A stretch of 64,000 bases of DNA from Siphonodentalium dalli (GCA_032622095.1 CP136063.1:12319814-12383813), one strand, 5' to 3'. Shown: positions 30,401-45,960, counted from the stretch's first letter. Numbers and translations: made by a program. Notes: generated from the letters alone by a model not told the origin.

Positions 30401-32524
30401 ATGAAGCGAGTTATTTTACTGTGGGTATAGCAAATCTACAACTGTATACAGGGGCGTAGCGGGCATATCATATCATGAAGCGAGTGATTTTACTGGGGGT
30501 ATAGGAAATCTACAACTGTATACAGGGGAGTAGCGGGAATATCATATCATGAAGCGAGTGATTTTACTGGGGGTATAGCAAAGCAAATCTACAAACTGTA
30601 TACAGGGGCGTAGCGGGCATATCATATCATGGAGCGAGTGATTTTACTGGGGGTATAGCAAAGCAGATCTACAACTGTATACAGGGGCGTAGCGGGCATA
30701 TCATATCATGGAGTGAGTTATTTTACTGGGGTATAGCAAATCTACAAGTGTATACAGGGGCGTAGCGGGCATATCATATCATGGAGCGAGTGATTTTACT
30801 GGGGGTATAGCAAAGCAAATCTACAACTCTATACAGGGGCGTAGCGGGCATATCATATCATGAAGCGAGTGATTTTACTGGGGGTATAGCAAAGCAAATC
30901 TACAACTCTATACAGGGGCGTAGCGGGCATATCATATCATGGAGCGAGGGATTTTAATGGGGGTATAGCAAATCTACAACCCTATACAGGGGCGTAGCGG
31001 GCATATCATATCATGGAGGGAGTGATTTTACCGGAGTTATAGCAAATCTACAACTGTATACAGGGGCGTAGCGGGCATATCATATCATGGAGGGAGTGAT
31101 TTTACCGGAGTTATAGCAAATCTACAACTCTATACAGGGGCGTAGCGGGCATATCATATCATGGAGGGAGTGATTTTACCGGAGTTATAGCAAATCTACA
31201 ACTCTATACAGGGGCGTAGCGGGCATATCATATCATGGAGCGAGGGATTTTACTGGGGGTATAGCAAAGCAAATATACAACTCTATACAGGGGCGTAGCG
31301 GGCATTTCATATCATGAAGCGAGTGATTTTACTGGGGGTATAGCAAAGCAAATCTACAACTCTATACAGGGGCGTAGCGGGCATATCATATCATGAAGCG
31401 AGTGATTTTACTGGGGGTATAGCAAAGCAGATCTACAACTGTATACAGGGGCGTAGCGGGCATATCATATCATGGAGCGAGTGATTTTACTGGGGGTATA
31501 GCAAAGCAAATCTACATCTCTTTGCAGGGGCGTAGCGGGCATATCATATCATGGAGCGAGTGATTTTACTGGGGGTATAGCAAAGCAAATCTACATCTCT
31601 TTGCAGGGGCGTAGCGGGCATATCATATCATGAAGCGAGTGATTTTACTGGGGGTATAGCAAAGCAAATCTACAACTCTATACAGGGGCGTAGCGGGCAT
31701 ATCATATCATGAAGCGAGTGATTGTACTGGGGGTATAGCAAAGCAAATCTACATCTCTTTGCAGGGGCGTAGCGGGCATATCATATCATGGATCGAGTGA
31801 TTTTACTGGGGGTATAGCAAATCTACAACTCTATACAGGGGCGTAGCGGGCATATCATATCATGAAGCGAGTGATTTTACTGGGGGTATAGCAAATCTAC
31901 AACTCTATACAGGGGCGTGGCGGGCATATATCACGAAGCGAGTGATTTTACTGGGGGTATAGCAAATCTACAACTGTATACAGGGGCGTAGCGGGGATAT
32001 CATATCATGAAGCGAGTGATTTTACTGGGGGTATAGCAAAGCAAATCTACAACTGTATACAGGGGCGTAGCGGGCATATCATATCATGAAGCGAGTGATT
32101 TTACTGGGGGTATAGCAAATCTACAACTCTATACAGAGGCGTAGCGGGCATATCATATCACGGAGCGAGTGATTTTACTGGGGTATAGCAAAGCAAATCT
32201 ACAACTCTATACAGGGGCGTAGCGGGCATATCATATCACGAAGCGAGTGATTTTACTGGGGGTATAGCAAATCTACAACTGTATACAGGGGCGTAGCGGG
32301 CATATCATATCACGAAGCGAGTGATTTTACTGGGGGTATAGCAAATCTACAACTCTATACAGAGGCGTAGCGGGCATATCATATCACGGAGCGAGTGATT
32401 TTACTGGGGTATAGCAAAGCAAATCTACAACTCTATACAGGGGTGTAGCGGGCATATCATATCACGAAGCGAGTGATTTTACTGGGGGTATAGCAAATCT
32501 ACAACTGTATACAGGGGCGTAGCG

Positions 32525-35500
32525 GGCATATCATATCACGAAGCGAGTGATTTTACTGGGGGTATAGCAAATCTACAACTCTATACAGAGGCGTAGCGGG
32601 CATATCATATCACGGAGCGAGTGATTTTACTGGGGTATAGCAAAGCAAATCTACAACTCTATACAGGGGCGTAGCGGGCATATCATATCACGAAGCGAGT
32701 GATTTTACTGGGGGTATAGCAAATCTACAACTGTATACAGGGGCGTAGCGGGGATATCATATCATGAAGCGAGTGATTTTACTGGGGGTATAGCAAATCT
32801 ACAACTCTATACAGAGGCGTAGCGGGCATATCATATCACGAAGCGAGTGATTTACTGGGGGTATAGCAAAGCAAATCTACAACTCTATACAGGGGCGTAG
32901 CGGGTATATCATATCACGGAGCGAGTGATTTTACTGGGGTATAGCAAAGCAAATCTACAACTCTATACAGGGGCGTAGCGGGCATATCATATCACGCAGC
33001 GAGTGATTTACTGGGGGTATAGCAAAGCAAATCTACAACTCTATACAGGGGCGTAGCGGGCATATCATATCATGAAGCGAGTGATTTTACTGGGGGTATA
33101 GCAAAGCAGATCTACAACTGTATACAGGGGCGTAGCGGGCATATCATATCATGGAGCGAGTGATTTTACTGGGGGTATAGCAAATCTACAACTCTATACA
33201 GCGGCGTAGCGGGCATATCATATCATGAAGAGAGTGATTTACTGGGGGTATAGCAAAGCAGATCTACAGCTCTATACAGGGGCGTAGCGGGCATATCATA
33301 TCATGAAGCGAGTAATTTTACTGGGGGTATAGCAAAGCAGATCTACAACTGTATACAGGGGCGTAGCGGGCATATCATATCATGAAGCGAGTGATTTTAC
33401 TGGGGGTATAGCAAAGCAAATCTACAACTCTATACAGGGGCGTAGCGGGCATATACCCCCAGTAAAATCACTCGCTTCATGATATGATATCCCCGCTACG
33501 CCCCTGTATACAGTTGTAGATTTGCTATACCCCCAGTAAAATCACTCGCTTCGTGATATGATATGCCCGCTACGCCCCTGTATAGAGTTGTAGATTTGCT
33601 TTGCTATACCCCAGTAAAATCACTCGCTCCGTGATATGATATGCCCGCTACGCCTCTGTATAGAGTTGTAGATTTGCTATACCCCCAGTAAAATCACTCG
33701 CTCCGTGATATGATATGCCCGCTACGCCTCTATCATATCATATCATGAAGCGAGTGATTTTACTGGGGGTATAGCAAAGCAGATCTACAACTGTATACAG
33801 GGGCGTAGCGGGCATATCATATCATGAAGCGAGTGATTTTACTGGGGGTATAGCAAATCAACAACTGTATACAGGGGCGTAGCGGGCATATCATATCATG
33901 AAGCGAGTGATTTTACTGGGGGTATAGCAAAGCAGATCTACAACTGTATACAGAGGCGTAGCGGGCATATCATATCATGAAGCGAGTGATTTTACTGGGG
34001 GTATAGCAAATCTACAACTGTATACAGGGGCGTAGCGGGCATATCATATCATGAAGCGAGTGATTTTACTGGGGGTATAGCAAATCTACAACTGTATACA
34101 GGGGCGTAGCGGGAATATCATATCATGAAGCGAGTGATTTACTGGGGGTATAGGAAATCTACAACTGTATACAGGGGCGTAGCGGGCATATCATATCATG
34201 AAGAGAGTGATTTTACTGGGGGTATAGGAAATCTACAACTGTATACAGGGGCGTAGCGGGCATATCATATCATGAAGCGAGTGATTTTACTGGGGGTATA
34301 GCAAATCTACAACTGTATACAGAGGCGTAGCGGGCATATATCATGAAGAGAGTGATTTACTGGGGGTATAGCAAAGCAAATCTACAACTCTATACAGGGG
34401 CGTAGCGGGGATATCATATCATGAAGCGAGTGATTTACTGGGGGTATAGCAAAGCAAATCTACAACTCTATACAGGGGCGTAGCGGGAATATCATATCAT
34501 GAAGCGAGTGATTTTACTGTGGGTATAGCAAATCTACAACTGTATACAGAGGCGTAGCGGGCATATATCATGAAGAGAGTGATTTACTGGGGGTATAGCA
34601 AATCTACAACTGTATACAGGGGCGTAGCGGGAATATCATATCATGAAGCGAGTGATTTACTGGGGGTATAGGAAATCTACAACTGTATACAGAGGCGTAG
34701 CGGGCATATATCATGAAGAGAGTGATTTACTGGGGGTATAGCAAAGCAAATCTACAACTCTATACAGGGGCGTAGCGGGGATATCATATCATGAAGCGAG
34801 TGATTTTACTGGGGGTATAGCAAAGCAAATCTACAACTGTATACAGGGGAGTAGCGGGCATATATCACGAAGCGAGTGATTTTACTGGGGGTATAGCAAA
34901 GCAGATCTACAACTGTATACAGAGGCGTAGCGGGCATATCATATCATGAAGAGAGTGATTTACTGGGGGTATAGCAAAGCAAATCTACAACTCTATACAG
35001 GGGCGTAGCGGGCATATCATATCATGGAGCGAGGGATTTTACTGGGGGTATAGCAAAGCAAATCTACAACTGTATACAGAGGCGTAGCGGGAATATCATA
35101 TCATGAAGAGAGTGATTTTACTGGGGTATAGCAAAGCAAATCTACAAACTGTATACAGGGGCGTAGCGGGCATATCATATCATGGAGCGAGTGATTTTAC
35201 TGGGGGTATAGCAAAGCAGATCTACAACTGTATACAGGGGCGTAGCGGGCATATCATATCATGGAGTGAGTTATTTTACTGGGGTATAGCAAATCTACAA
35301 GTGTATACAGGGGCGTAGCGGGCATATCATATCATGGAGCGAGTGATTTTACTGGGGGTATAGCAAAGCAAATCTACAACTCTATACAGGGGCGTAGCGG
35401 GCATATCATATCATGAAGCGAGTGATTTTACTGGGGGTATAGCAAAGCAAATCTACAAACTGTATACAGGGGCGTAGCGGGCATATCATATCATGGAGCG

Positions 35501-38500
35501 AGTGATTTTACTGGGGGTATAGCAAAGCAGATCTACAACTGTATACAGGGGCGTAGCGGGCATATCATATCATGGAGTGAGTTATTTTACTGGGGTATAG
35601 CAAATCTACAAGTGTATACAGGGGCGTAGCGGGCATATCATATCATGGAGCGAGTGATTTTACTGGGGGTATAGCAAAGCAAATATACAACTCTATACAG
35701 GGGCGTAGCGGGCATATCATATCATGAAGCGAGTGATTTTACTGGGGGTATAGCAAAGCAAATCTACAACTCTATACAGGGGCGTAGCGGGCATATCATA
35801 TCATGGAGCGAGGGATTTTAATGGGGGTATAGCAAATCTACAACCCTATACAGGGGCGTAGCGGGCATATCATATCATGGAGGGAGTGATTTTACCGGAG
35901 TTATAGCAAATCTACAACTGTATACAGGGGCGTAGCGGGCATATCATATCATGGAGGGAGTGATTTTACCGGAGTTATAGCAAATCTACAACTCTATACA
36001 GGGGCGTAGCGGGCATATCATATCATGGAGGGAGTGATTTTACCGGAGTTATAGCAAATCTACAACTCTATACAGGGGCGTAGCGGGCATATCATATCAT
36101 GGAGCGAGGGATTTTACTGGGGGTATAGCAAAGCAAATATACAACTCTATACAGGGGCGTAGCGGGCATATCATATCATGAAGCGAGTGATTTTACTGGG
36201 GGTATAGCAAAGCAAATCTACAACTCTATACAGGGGCGTAGCGGGCATATCATATCATGAAGCGAGTGATTTTACTGGGGGTATAGCAAAGCAGATCTAC
36301 AACTGTATACAGGGGCGTAGCGGGCATATCATATCATGGAGCGAGTGATTTTACTGGGGGTATAGCAAAGCAAATCTACATCTCTTTGCAGGGGCGTAGC
36401 GGGCATATCATATCATGGAGCGAGTGATTTTACTGGGGGTATAGCAAAGCAAATCTACATCTCTTTGCAGGGGCGTAGCGGGCATATCATATCATGAAGC
36501 GAGTGATTTTACTGGGGGTATAGCAAAGCAAATCTACAACTCTATACAGGGGCGTAGCGGGCATATCATATCATGAAGCGAGTGATTGTACTGGGGGTAT
36601 AGCAAAGCAAATCTACATCTCTTTGCAGGGGCGTAGCGGGCATATCATATCATGGATCGAGTGATTTTACTGGGGGTATAGCAAATCTACAACTCTATAC
36701 AGGGGCGTAGCGGGCATATCATATCATGAAGCGAGTGATTTTACTGGGGGTATAGCAAATCTACAACTCTATACAGGGGCGTGGCGGGCATATATCACGA
36801 AGCGAGTGATTTTACTGGGGGTATAGCAAATCTACAACTGTATACAGGGGCGTAGCGGGGATATCATATCATGAAGCGAGTGATTTTACTGGGGGTATAG
36901 CAAAGCAAATCTACAACTGTATACAGGGGCGTAGCGGGCATATCATATCATGAAGCGAGTGATTTTACTGGGGGTATAGCAAATCTACAACTCTATACAG
37001 AGGCGTAGCGGGCATATCATATCACGGAGCGAGTGATTTTACTGGGGTATAGCAAAGCAAATCTACAACTCTATACAGGGGCGTAGCGGGCATATCATAT
37101 CACGAAGCGAGTGATTTTACTGGGGGTATAGCAAATCTACAACTGTATACAGGGGCGTAGCGGGCATATCATATCACGAAGCGAGTGATTTTACTGGGGG
37201 TATAGCAAATCTACAACTCTATACAGAGGCGTAGCGGGCATATCATATCACGGAGCGAGTGATTTTACTGGGGTATAGCAAAGCAAATCTACAACTCTAT
37301 ACAGGGGTGTAGCGGGCATATCATATCACGAAGCGAGTGATTTTACTGGGGGTATAGCAAATCTACAACTGTATACAGGGGCGTAGCGGGCATATCATAT
37401 CACGAAGCGAGTGATTTTACTGGGGGTATAGCAAATCTACAACTCTATACAGAGGCGTAGCGGGCATATCATATCACGGAGCGAGTGATTTTACTGGGGT
37501 ATAGCAAAGCAAATCTACAACTCTATACAGGGGCGTAGCGGGCATATCATATCACGAAGCGAGTGATTTTACTGGGGGTATAGCAAATCTACAACTGTAT
37601 ACAGGGGCGTAGCGGGGATATCATATCATGAAGCGAGTGATTTTACTGGGGGTATAGCAAATCTACAACTCTATACAGAGGCGTAGCGGGCATATCATAT
37701 CACGAAGCGAGTGATTTACTGGGGGTATAGCAAAGCAAATCTACAACTCTATACAGGGGCGTAGCGGGTATATCATATCACGGAGCGAGTGATTTTACTG
37801 GGGTATAGCAAAGCAAATCTACAACTCTATACAGGGGCGTAGCGGGCATATCATATCACGCAGCGAGTGATTTACTGGGGGTATAGCAAAGCAAATCTAC
37901 AACTCTATACAGGGGCGTAGCGGGCATATCATATCATGAAGCGAGTGATTTTACTGGGGGTATAGCAAAGCAGATCTACAACTGTATACAGGGGCGTAGC
38001 GGGCATATCATATCATGGAGCGAGTGATTTTACTGGGGGTATAGCAAATCTACAACTCTATACAGCGGCGTAGCGGGCATATCATATCATGAAGAGAGTG
38101 ATTTACTGGGGGTATAGCAAAGCAGATCTACAGCTCTATACAGGGGCGTAGCGGGCATATCATATCATGAAGCGAGTAATTTTACTGGGGGTATAGCAAA
38201 GCAGATCTACAACTGTATACAGGGGCGTAGCGGGCATATCATATCATGAAGCGAGTGATTTTACTGGGGGTATAGCAAAGCAAATCTACAACTCTATACA
38301 GGGGCGTAGCGGGCATATCATATCATGAAGCTAGTGATTGTACTGGGGGTATAGCAAAGCAAATCTACATCTCTTTGCAGGGGCGTAGCGGGCATATCAT
38401 ATCATGGATCGAGTGATTTTACTGGGGGTATAGCAAATCTACAACTCTATAAAGGGGCGTAGCGGGCATATCATATCATGAAGCGAGTGATTTTACTGGG

Positions 38501-41500
38501 GGTATAGCAAATCTACAACTCTATACAGGGGCGTGGCGGGCATATATCACGAAGCGAGTGATTTTACTGGGGGTATAGCAAATCTACAACTGTATACAGG
38601 GGCGTAGCGGGGATATCATATCATGAAGCGAGTGATTTTACTGGGGGTATAGCAAAGCAAATCTACAACTGTATACAGGGGCGTAGCGGGCATATCATAT
38701 CATGAAGCGAGTGATTTTACTGGGGGTATAGCAAATCTACAACTCTATACAGAGGCGTAGCGGGCATATCATATCACGGAGCGAGTGATTTTACTGGGGT
38801 ATAGCAAAGCAAATCTACAACTCTATACAGGGGCGTAGCGGGCATATCATATCACGAAGCGAGTGATTTTACTGGGGGTATAGCAAATCTACAACTGTAT
38901 ACAGGGGCGTAGCGGGCATATCATATCACGAAGCGAGTGATTTTACTGGGGGTATAGCAAATCTACAACTCTATACAGAGGCGTAGCGGGCATATCATAT
39001 CACGGAGCGAGTGATTTTACTGGGGGTATAGCAAATCTACAACTCTATACAGAGGCGTAGCGGGCATATCATATCACGGAGCGAGTGATTTTACTGGGGT
39101 ATAGCAAAGCAAATCTACAACTCTATACAGGGGCGTAGCGGGCATATCATATCACGAAGCGAGTGATTTTACTGGGGGTATAGCAAATCTACAACTGTAT
39201 ACAGGGGCGTAGCGGGGATATCATATCATGAAGCGAGTGATTTTACTGGGGGTATAGCAAATCTACAACTCTATACAGAGGCGTAGCGGGCATATCATAT
39301 CACGAAGCGAGTGATTTACTGGGGGTATAGCAAAGCAAATCTACAACTCTATACAGGGGCGTAGCGGGCATATCATATCACGGAGCGAGTGATTTTACTG
39401 GGGTATAGCAAAGCAAATCTACAACTCTATACAGGGGCGTAGCGGGCATATCATATCACGCAGCGAGTGATTTACTGGGGGTATAGCAAAGCAAATCTAC
39501 AACTCTATACAGGGGCGTAGCGGGCATATCATATCATGAAGCGAGTGATTTTACTGGGGGTATAGCAAAGCAGATCTACAACTGTATACAGGGGCGTAGC
39601 GGGCATATCATATCATGGAGCGAGTGATTTTACTGGGGGTATAGCAAATCTACAACTCTATACAGCGGCGTAGCGGGCATATCATATCATGAAGAGAGTG
39701 ATTTTACTGGGGGTATAGCAAAGCAGATCTACAGCTCTATACAGGGGCGTAGCGGGCATATCATATCATGAAGCGAGTGATTTACTGGGGGTATAGCAAA
39801 GCAAATCTACAGCTCTATACAGGGGCGTAGCGGGCATATCATATCATGAAGCGAGTGATTTTACTGGGGGTATAGCAAAGCAGATCTACAACTGTATACA
39901 GGGGCGTAGCGGGCATATCATATCATGAAGCGAGTGATTTTACTGGGGGTATAGCAAAGCAGATCTACAACTGTATACAGGGGCGTAGCGGGCATATCAT
40001 ATCATGAAGCGAGTGATTTTACTGGGGGTATAGCAAATCAACAACTGTATACAGGGGCGTAGCGGGCATATCATATCATGAAGCGAGTGATTTTACTGGG
40101 GGTATAGCAAAGCAGATCTACAACTGTATACAGAGGCGTAGCGGGCATATCATATCATGAAGCGAGTGATTTTACTGGGGGTATAGCAAATCTACAACTG
40201 TATACAGGGGCGTAGCGGGCATATCATATCATGAAGCGAGTGATTTTACTGGGGGTATAGCAAATCTACAACTGTATACAGGGGCGTAGCGGGAATATCA
40301 TATCATGAAGCGAGTGATTTACTGGGGGTATAGGAAATCTACAACTGTATACAGAGGCGTAGCGGGCATATATCATGAAGAGAGTGATTTACTGGGGGTA
40401 TAGCAAAGCAAATCTACAACTCTATACAGGGGCGTAGCGGGGATATCATATCATGAAGCGAGTGATTTACTGGGGGTATAGCAAAGCAAATCTACAACTC
40501 TATACAGGGGCGTAGCGGGAATATCATATCATGAAGCGAGTGATTTTACTGTGGGTATAGCAAATCTACAACTGTATACAGAGGCGTAGCGGGCATATAT
40601 CATGAAGAGAGTGATTTACTGGGGGTATAGCAAATCTACAACTGTATACAGGGGCGTAGCGGGAATATCATATCATGAAGCGAGTGATTTACTGGGGGTA
40701 TAGGAAATCTACAACTGTATACAGAGGCGTAGCGGGCATATATCATGAAGAGAGTGATTTACTGGGGGTATAGCAAAGCAAATCTACAACTCTATACAGG
40801 GGCGTAGCGGGGATATCATATCATGAAGCGAGTGATTTTACTGGGGGTATAGCAAAGCAAATCTACAACTCTATACAGGGGCGTAGCGGGCATATCATAT
40901 CATGGAGCGAGGGATTTTACTGGGGGTATAGCAAAGCAAATCTACAACTGTATACAGGGGAGTAGCGGGCATATATCACGAAGCGAGTGATTTTACTGGG
41001 GGTATAGCAAAGCAGATCTACAACTGTATACAGAGGCGTAGCGGGCATATCATATCATGAAGCGAGTGATTTTACTGGGGGTATAGGAAATCTACAACTG
41101 TATACAGGGGCGTAGCGGGCATATCATATCACGAAGCGAGTGATTTTACTGGGGGTATAGCAAATCTACAACTCTATACAGAGGCGTAGCGGGCATATCA
41201 TATCACGGAGCGAGTGATTTTACTGGGGTATAGCAAAGCAAATCTACAACTCTATACAGGGGTGTAGCGGGCATATCATATCACGAAGCGAGTGATTTTA
41301 CTGGGGGTATAGCAAATCTACAACTGTATACAGGGGCGTAGCGGGCATATCATATCACGAAGCGAGTGATTTTACTGGGGGTATAGCAAATCTACAACTC
41401 TATACAGAGGCGTAGCGGGCATATCATATCACGGAGCGAGTGATTTTACTGGGGTATAGCAAAGCAAATCTACAACTCTATACAGGGGCGTAGCGGGCAT

Positions 41501-44260
41501 ATCATATCACGAAGCGAGTGATTTTACTGGGGGTATAGCAAATCTACAACTGTATACAGGGGCGTAGCGGGCATATCATATCATGAAGCGAGTGATTTTA
41601 CTGGGGGTATAGCAAATCTACAACTCTATACAGGGGCGTGGCGGGCATATATCACGAAGCGAGTGATTTTACTGGGGGTATAGCAAATCTACAACTGTAT
41701 ACAGGGGCATAGCGGGCATATCATATCACGAAGCGAGTGATTTTACTGGGGGTATAGCAAATCTACAACTGTATACAGGGGCGTAGCGGGCATATCATAT
41801 CATGAAGCGAGTGATTTTACTGGGGGTATAGCAAATCTACAACTCTATACAGGGGCGTGGCGGGCATATATCACGAAGCGAGTGATTTTACTGGGGGTAT
41901 AGCAAATCTACAACTGTATACAGGGGCGTAGCGGGGATATCATATCATGAAGCGAGTGATTTTACTGGGGGTATAGCAAAGCAAATCTACAACTGTATAC
42001 AGGGGCGTAGCGGGCATATCATATCATGAAGCGAGTGATTTTACTGGGGGTATAGCAAATCTACAACTCTATACAGAGGCGTAGCGGGCATATCATATCA
42101 CGGAGCGAGTGATTTTACTGGGGTATAGCAAAGCAAATCTACAACTCTATACAGGGGCGTAGCGGGCATATCATATCACGAAGCGAGTGATTTTACTGGG
42201 GGTATAGCAAATCTACAACTGTATACAGGGGCGTAGCGGGGATATCATATCACGAAGCGAGTGATTTTACTGGGGTATAGCAAATCTACAACTGTATACA
42301 GGGGCGTAGCGGGCATATCATATCACGAAGCGAGTGATTTTACTGGGGTATAGCAAATCTACAACTGTATACAGGGGCGTAGCGGGCATATCATATCACG
42401 AAGCGAGTGATTTTACTGGGGGTATAGCAAATCTACAACTCTATACAGAGGCGTAGCGGGCATATCATATCACGGAGCGAGTGATTTTACTGGGGGTATA
42501 GCAAATCTACAACTCTATACAGAGGCGTAGCGGGCATATCATATCACGGAGCGAGTGATTTTACTGGGGTATAGCAAAGCAAATCTACAACTCTATACAG
42601 GGGCGTAGCGGGCATATCATATCACGAAGCGAGTGATTTTACTGGGGGTATAGCAAATCTACAACTGTATACAGGGGCGTAGCGGGGATATCATATCATG
42701 AAGCGAGTGATTTTACTGGGGGTATAGCAAATCTACAACTCTATACAGAGGCGTAGCGGGCATATCATATCACGAAGCGAGTGATTTACTGGGGGTATAG
42801 CAAAGCAAATCTACAACTCTATACAGGGGCGTAGCGGGCATATCATATCACGGAGCGAGTGATTTTACTGGGGTATAGCAAAGCAAATCTACAACTCTAT
42901 ACAGGGGCGTAGCGGGCATATCATATCACGCAGCGAGTGATTTACTGGGGGTATAGCAAAGCAAATCTACAACTCTATACAGGGGCGTAGCGGGCATATC
43001 ATATCATGAAGCGAGTGATTTTACTGGGGGTATAGCAAAGCAGATCTACAACTGTATACAGGGGCGTAGCGGGCATATCATATCATGGAGCGAGTGATTT
43101 TACTGGGGGTATAGCAAATCTACAACTCTATACAGCGGCGTAGCGGGCATATCATATCATGAAGAGAGTGATTTACTGGGGGTATAGCAAAGCAGATCTA
43201 CAGCTCTATACAGGGGCGTAGCGGGTATATCATATCATGAAGCGAGTGATTTTACTGGGGGTATAGCAAAGCAAATCTACAGCTCTATACAGGGGCGTAG
43301 CGGGCATATCATATCATGAAGCGAGTGATTTTACTGGGGGTATAGCAAAGCAGATCTACAACTGTATACAGGGGCGTAGCGGGCATATCATATCATGAAG
43401 CGAGTGATTTTACTGGGGGTATAGCAAAGCAGATCTACAACTGTATACAGGGGCGTAGCGGGCATATCATATCATGAAGCGAGTGATTTTACTGGGGGTA
43501 TAGCAAATCAACAACTGTATACAGGGGCGTAGCGGGCATATCATATCATGAAGCGAGTGATTTTACTGGGGGTATAGCAAAGCAGATCTACAACTGTATA
43601 CAGAGGCGTAGCGGGCATATCATATCATGAAGCGAGTGATTTTACTGGGGGTATAGCAAATCTACAACTGTATACAGGGGCGTAGCGGGCATATCATATC
43701 ATGAAGCGAGTGATTTTACTGGGGGTATAGCAAATATACAACTGTATACAGGGGCGTAGCGGGAATATCATATCATGAAGCGAGTGATTTTACTGGGGGT
43801 ATAGCAAATCTACAACTGTATACAGGGGCGTAGCGGGCATATCATATCATGAAGCGAGTGATTTTACTGGGGGTATAGCAAATCTACAACTGTATACAGG
43901 GGCGTAGCGGGAATATCATATCATGAAGCGAGTGATTTACTGGGGGTATAGGAAATCTACAACTGTATACAGAGGCGTAGCGGGCATATATCATGAAGCG
44001 AGTGATTTTACTGGGGATATAGCAAATCTACAACTGTATACAGGGGCGTAGCGGGAATATCATATCATGAAGCGAGTGATTTACTGGGGGTATAGGAAAT
44101 CTACAACTGTATACAGAGGCGTAGCGGGCATATATCATGAAGAGAGTGATTTACTGGGGGTATAGCAAAGCAAATCTACAACTGTATACAGGGGAGTAGC
44201 GGGCATATATCACGAAGCGAGTGATTTTACTGGGGGTATAGCAAAGCAGATCTACAACTC
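32525..44260 (+). repeat. Large duplicated array segment, copy 2
   Basis: This is the second copy of the left-edge block. It carries the same inverted 280-bp piece, the same rare variants (for example GTGATTGTAC at 38334, matching 5581, and CAAATCAACA at 40034, matching 7281) and an identical 71-codon chance ORF (35103-35318, matching 2350-2565). The sequence just upstream (about 30550-32524) also resembles 2650-4620, so related segments recur more than once. Agreement is lost near 44260. Confidence 0.9.
33452..33731 (-). repeat. Inverted satellite block, copy 2
   Basis: The same inverted 280-bp block as at 928-1207, displaced by exactly 32524 bp with both junctions identical. It therefore arose once and was copied with the large segment. 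No other inverted monomer was noticed in the array. Confidence 0.93.
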
Positions 44261-45960
44261 TATACAGGGGCGTAGCGGGCATATCATATCATGAAGAGAG
44301 TGATTTTACTGGGGGTATAGCAAAGCAAATCTACAACTCTATACAGGGGCGTAGCGGGGATATCATATCATGAAGCGAGTGATTTTACTGGGGGTATGGG
44401 AAATCTACAACTGTATACAGGGGCGTAGCGGGCATATCATATCATGAAGAGAGTGATTTTACTGGGGGTATAGCAAAGCAAATCTACAACTCTATACAGG
44501 GGCGTAGCGGGCATATCATATCATGGAGCGAGGGATTTTACTGGGGGTATAGCAAAGCAAATCTACAACTGTATACAGAGGCGTAGCGGGCATATCATAT
44601 CATGAAGAGAGTGATTTTACTGGGGGTATAGCAAAGCAAATCTACAACTCTATACAGGGGCGTAGCGGGGATATCATATCATGAAGCGAGTGATTTTACT
44701 GGGGGTATGGGAAATCTACAACTGTATACAGGGGCGTAGCGGGCATATCATATCATGAAGAGAGTGATTTTACTGGGGGTATAGCAAAGCAAATCTACAA
44801 CTCTATACAGGGGCGTAGCGGGCATATCATATCATGGAGCGAGGGATTTTACTGGGGGTATAGCAAAGCAAATCTACAACTGTATACAGGGGCGTAGCGG
44901 GCATATCATATCATGAAGCGAGTGATTTTACTGGGGGTATAGCAAATCTACAACTCTATACAGGGGCGTAGCGGGCATATCATATCATGGAGCGAGGGAT
45001 TTTATTGGGGGTATAGCAAAGCAAATCTACAACTGTATACAGAGTCGTAGCGGGAATATCATATCATGAAGCGAGTGATTTTACTGGGGGTATAGCAAAG
45101 CAGATCTACAACTCTATACAGGGGCGTAGCGGGCATATATCACGAAGCGAGTGATTTTACTGGGGGTATAGCAAAGCAAATCTACAACTGTATACAGGGG
45201 CGTAGCGGGTATATCATATCATGAAGAGAGTGATTTTACTGGGGGTATAGCAAATCTACAACTCTATACAGGGGCGTAGCGGGCATATCATATCATGGAG
45301 CGAGGGATTTTATTGGGGGTATAGCAAAGCAAATCTACAACTGTATACAGAGTCGTAGCGGGAATATCATATCATGAAGAGAGTGATTTTACTGGGGTAT
45401 AGCAAAGCAGATCTACAACTCTATACAGGGGCGTAGCGGGCATATATCACGAAGCGAGTGATTTTACTGGGGGTATAGCAAAGCAAATCTACAACTGTAT
45501 ACAGGGGCGTAGCGGGTATATCATATCATGAAGAGAGTGATTTTACTGGGGGTATAGCAAATCTACAACTCTATACAGGGGCGTAGCGGGCATATCATAT
45601 CATGGAGCGAGGGATTTTATTGGGGGTATAGCAAAGCAAATCTACAACTGTATACAGAGTCGTAGCGGGAATATCATATCATGAAGAGAGTGATTTACTG
45701 GGGGTATAGCAAAGCAGATCTACAACTCTATACAGGGGCGTAGCGGGCATATATCACGAAGCGAGTGATTTTACTGGGGGTATAGCAAAGCAAATCTACA
45801 ACTCTATACAGGGGCGTAGCGGGCATATCATATCATGAAGCGAGTGATTTTACTGGGGTATAGCAAAGCAAATCTACAACTCTATACAGGGGCGTAGCGG
45901 GTATATCATATCATGGAGCGAGTTATTTTACTGGGGTATAGCAAAGCAAATCTACAACTG
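44260..45960 (+). repeat. Four-monomer higher-order repeats, 307-311 bp
   Basis: Two related subfamilies sit side by side. A TATGGGAAATC variant recurs at 44395 and 44706 (311 bp apart). An AGAGTCGTAGC variant recurs at 45041, 45349 and 45656 (308 and 307 bp apart). Each unit contains GAAGAGAGTG, a GAGCGAGGGATTTTA variant and 79-bp-class monomers. The zone follows the end of the large duplication and is not seen after copy 1, so it is local to this place. Confidence 0.8.
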
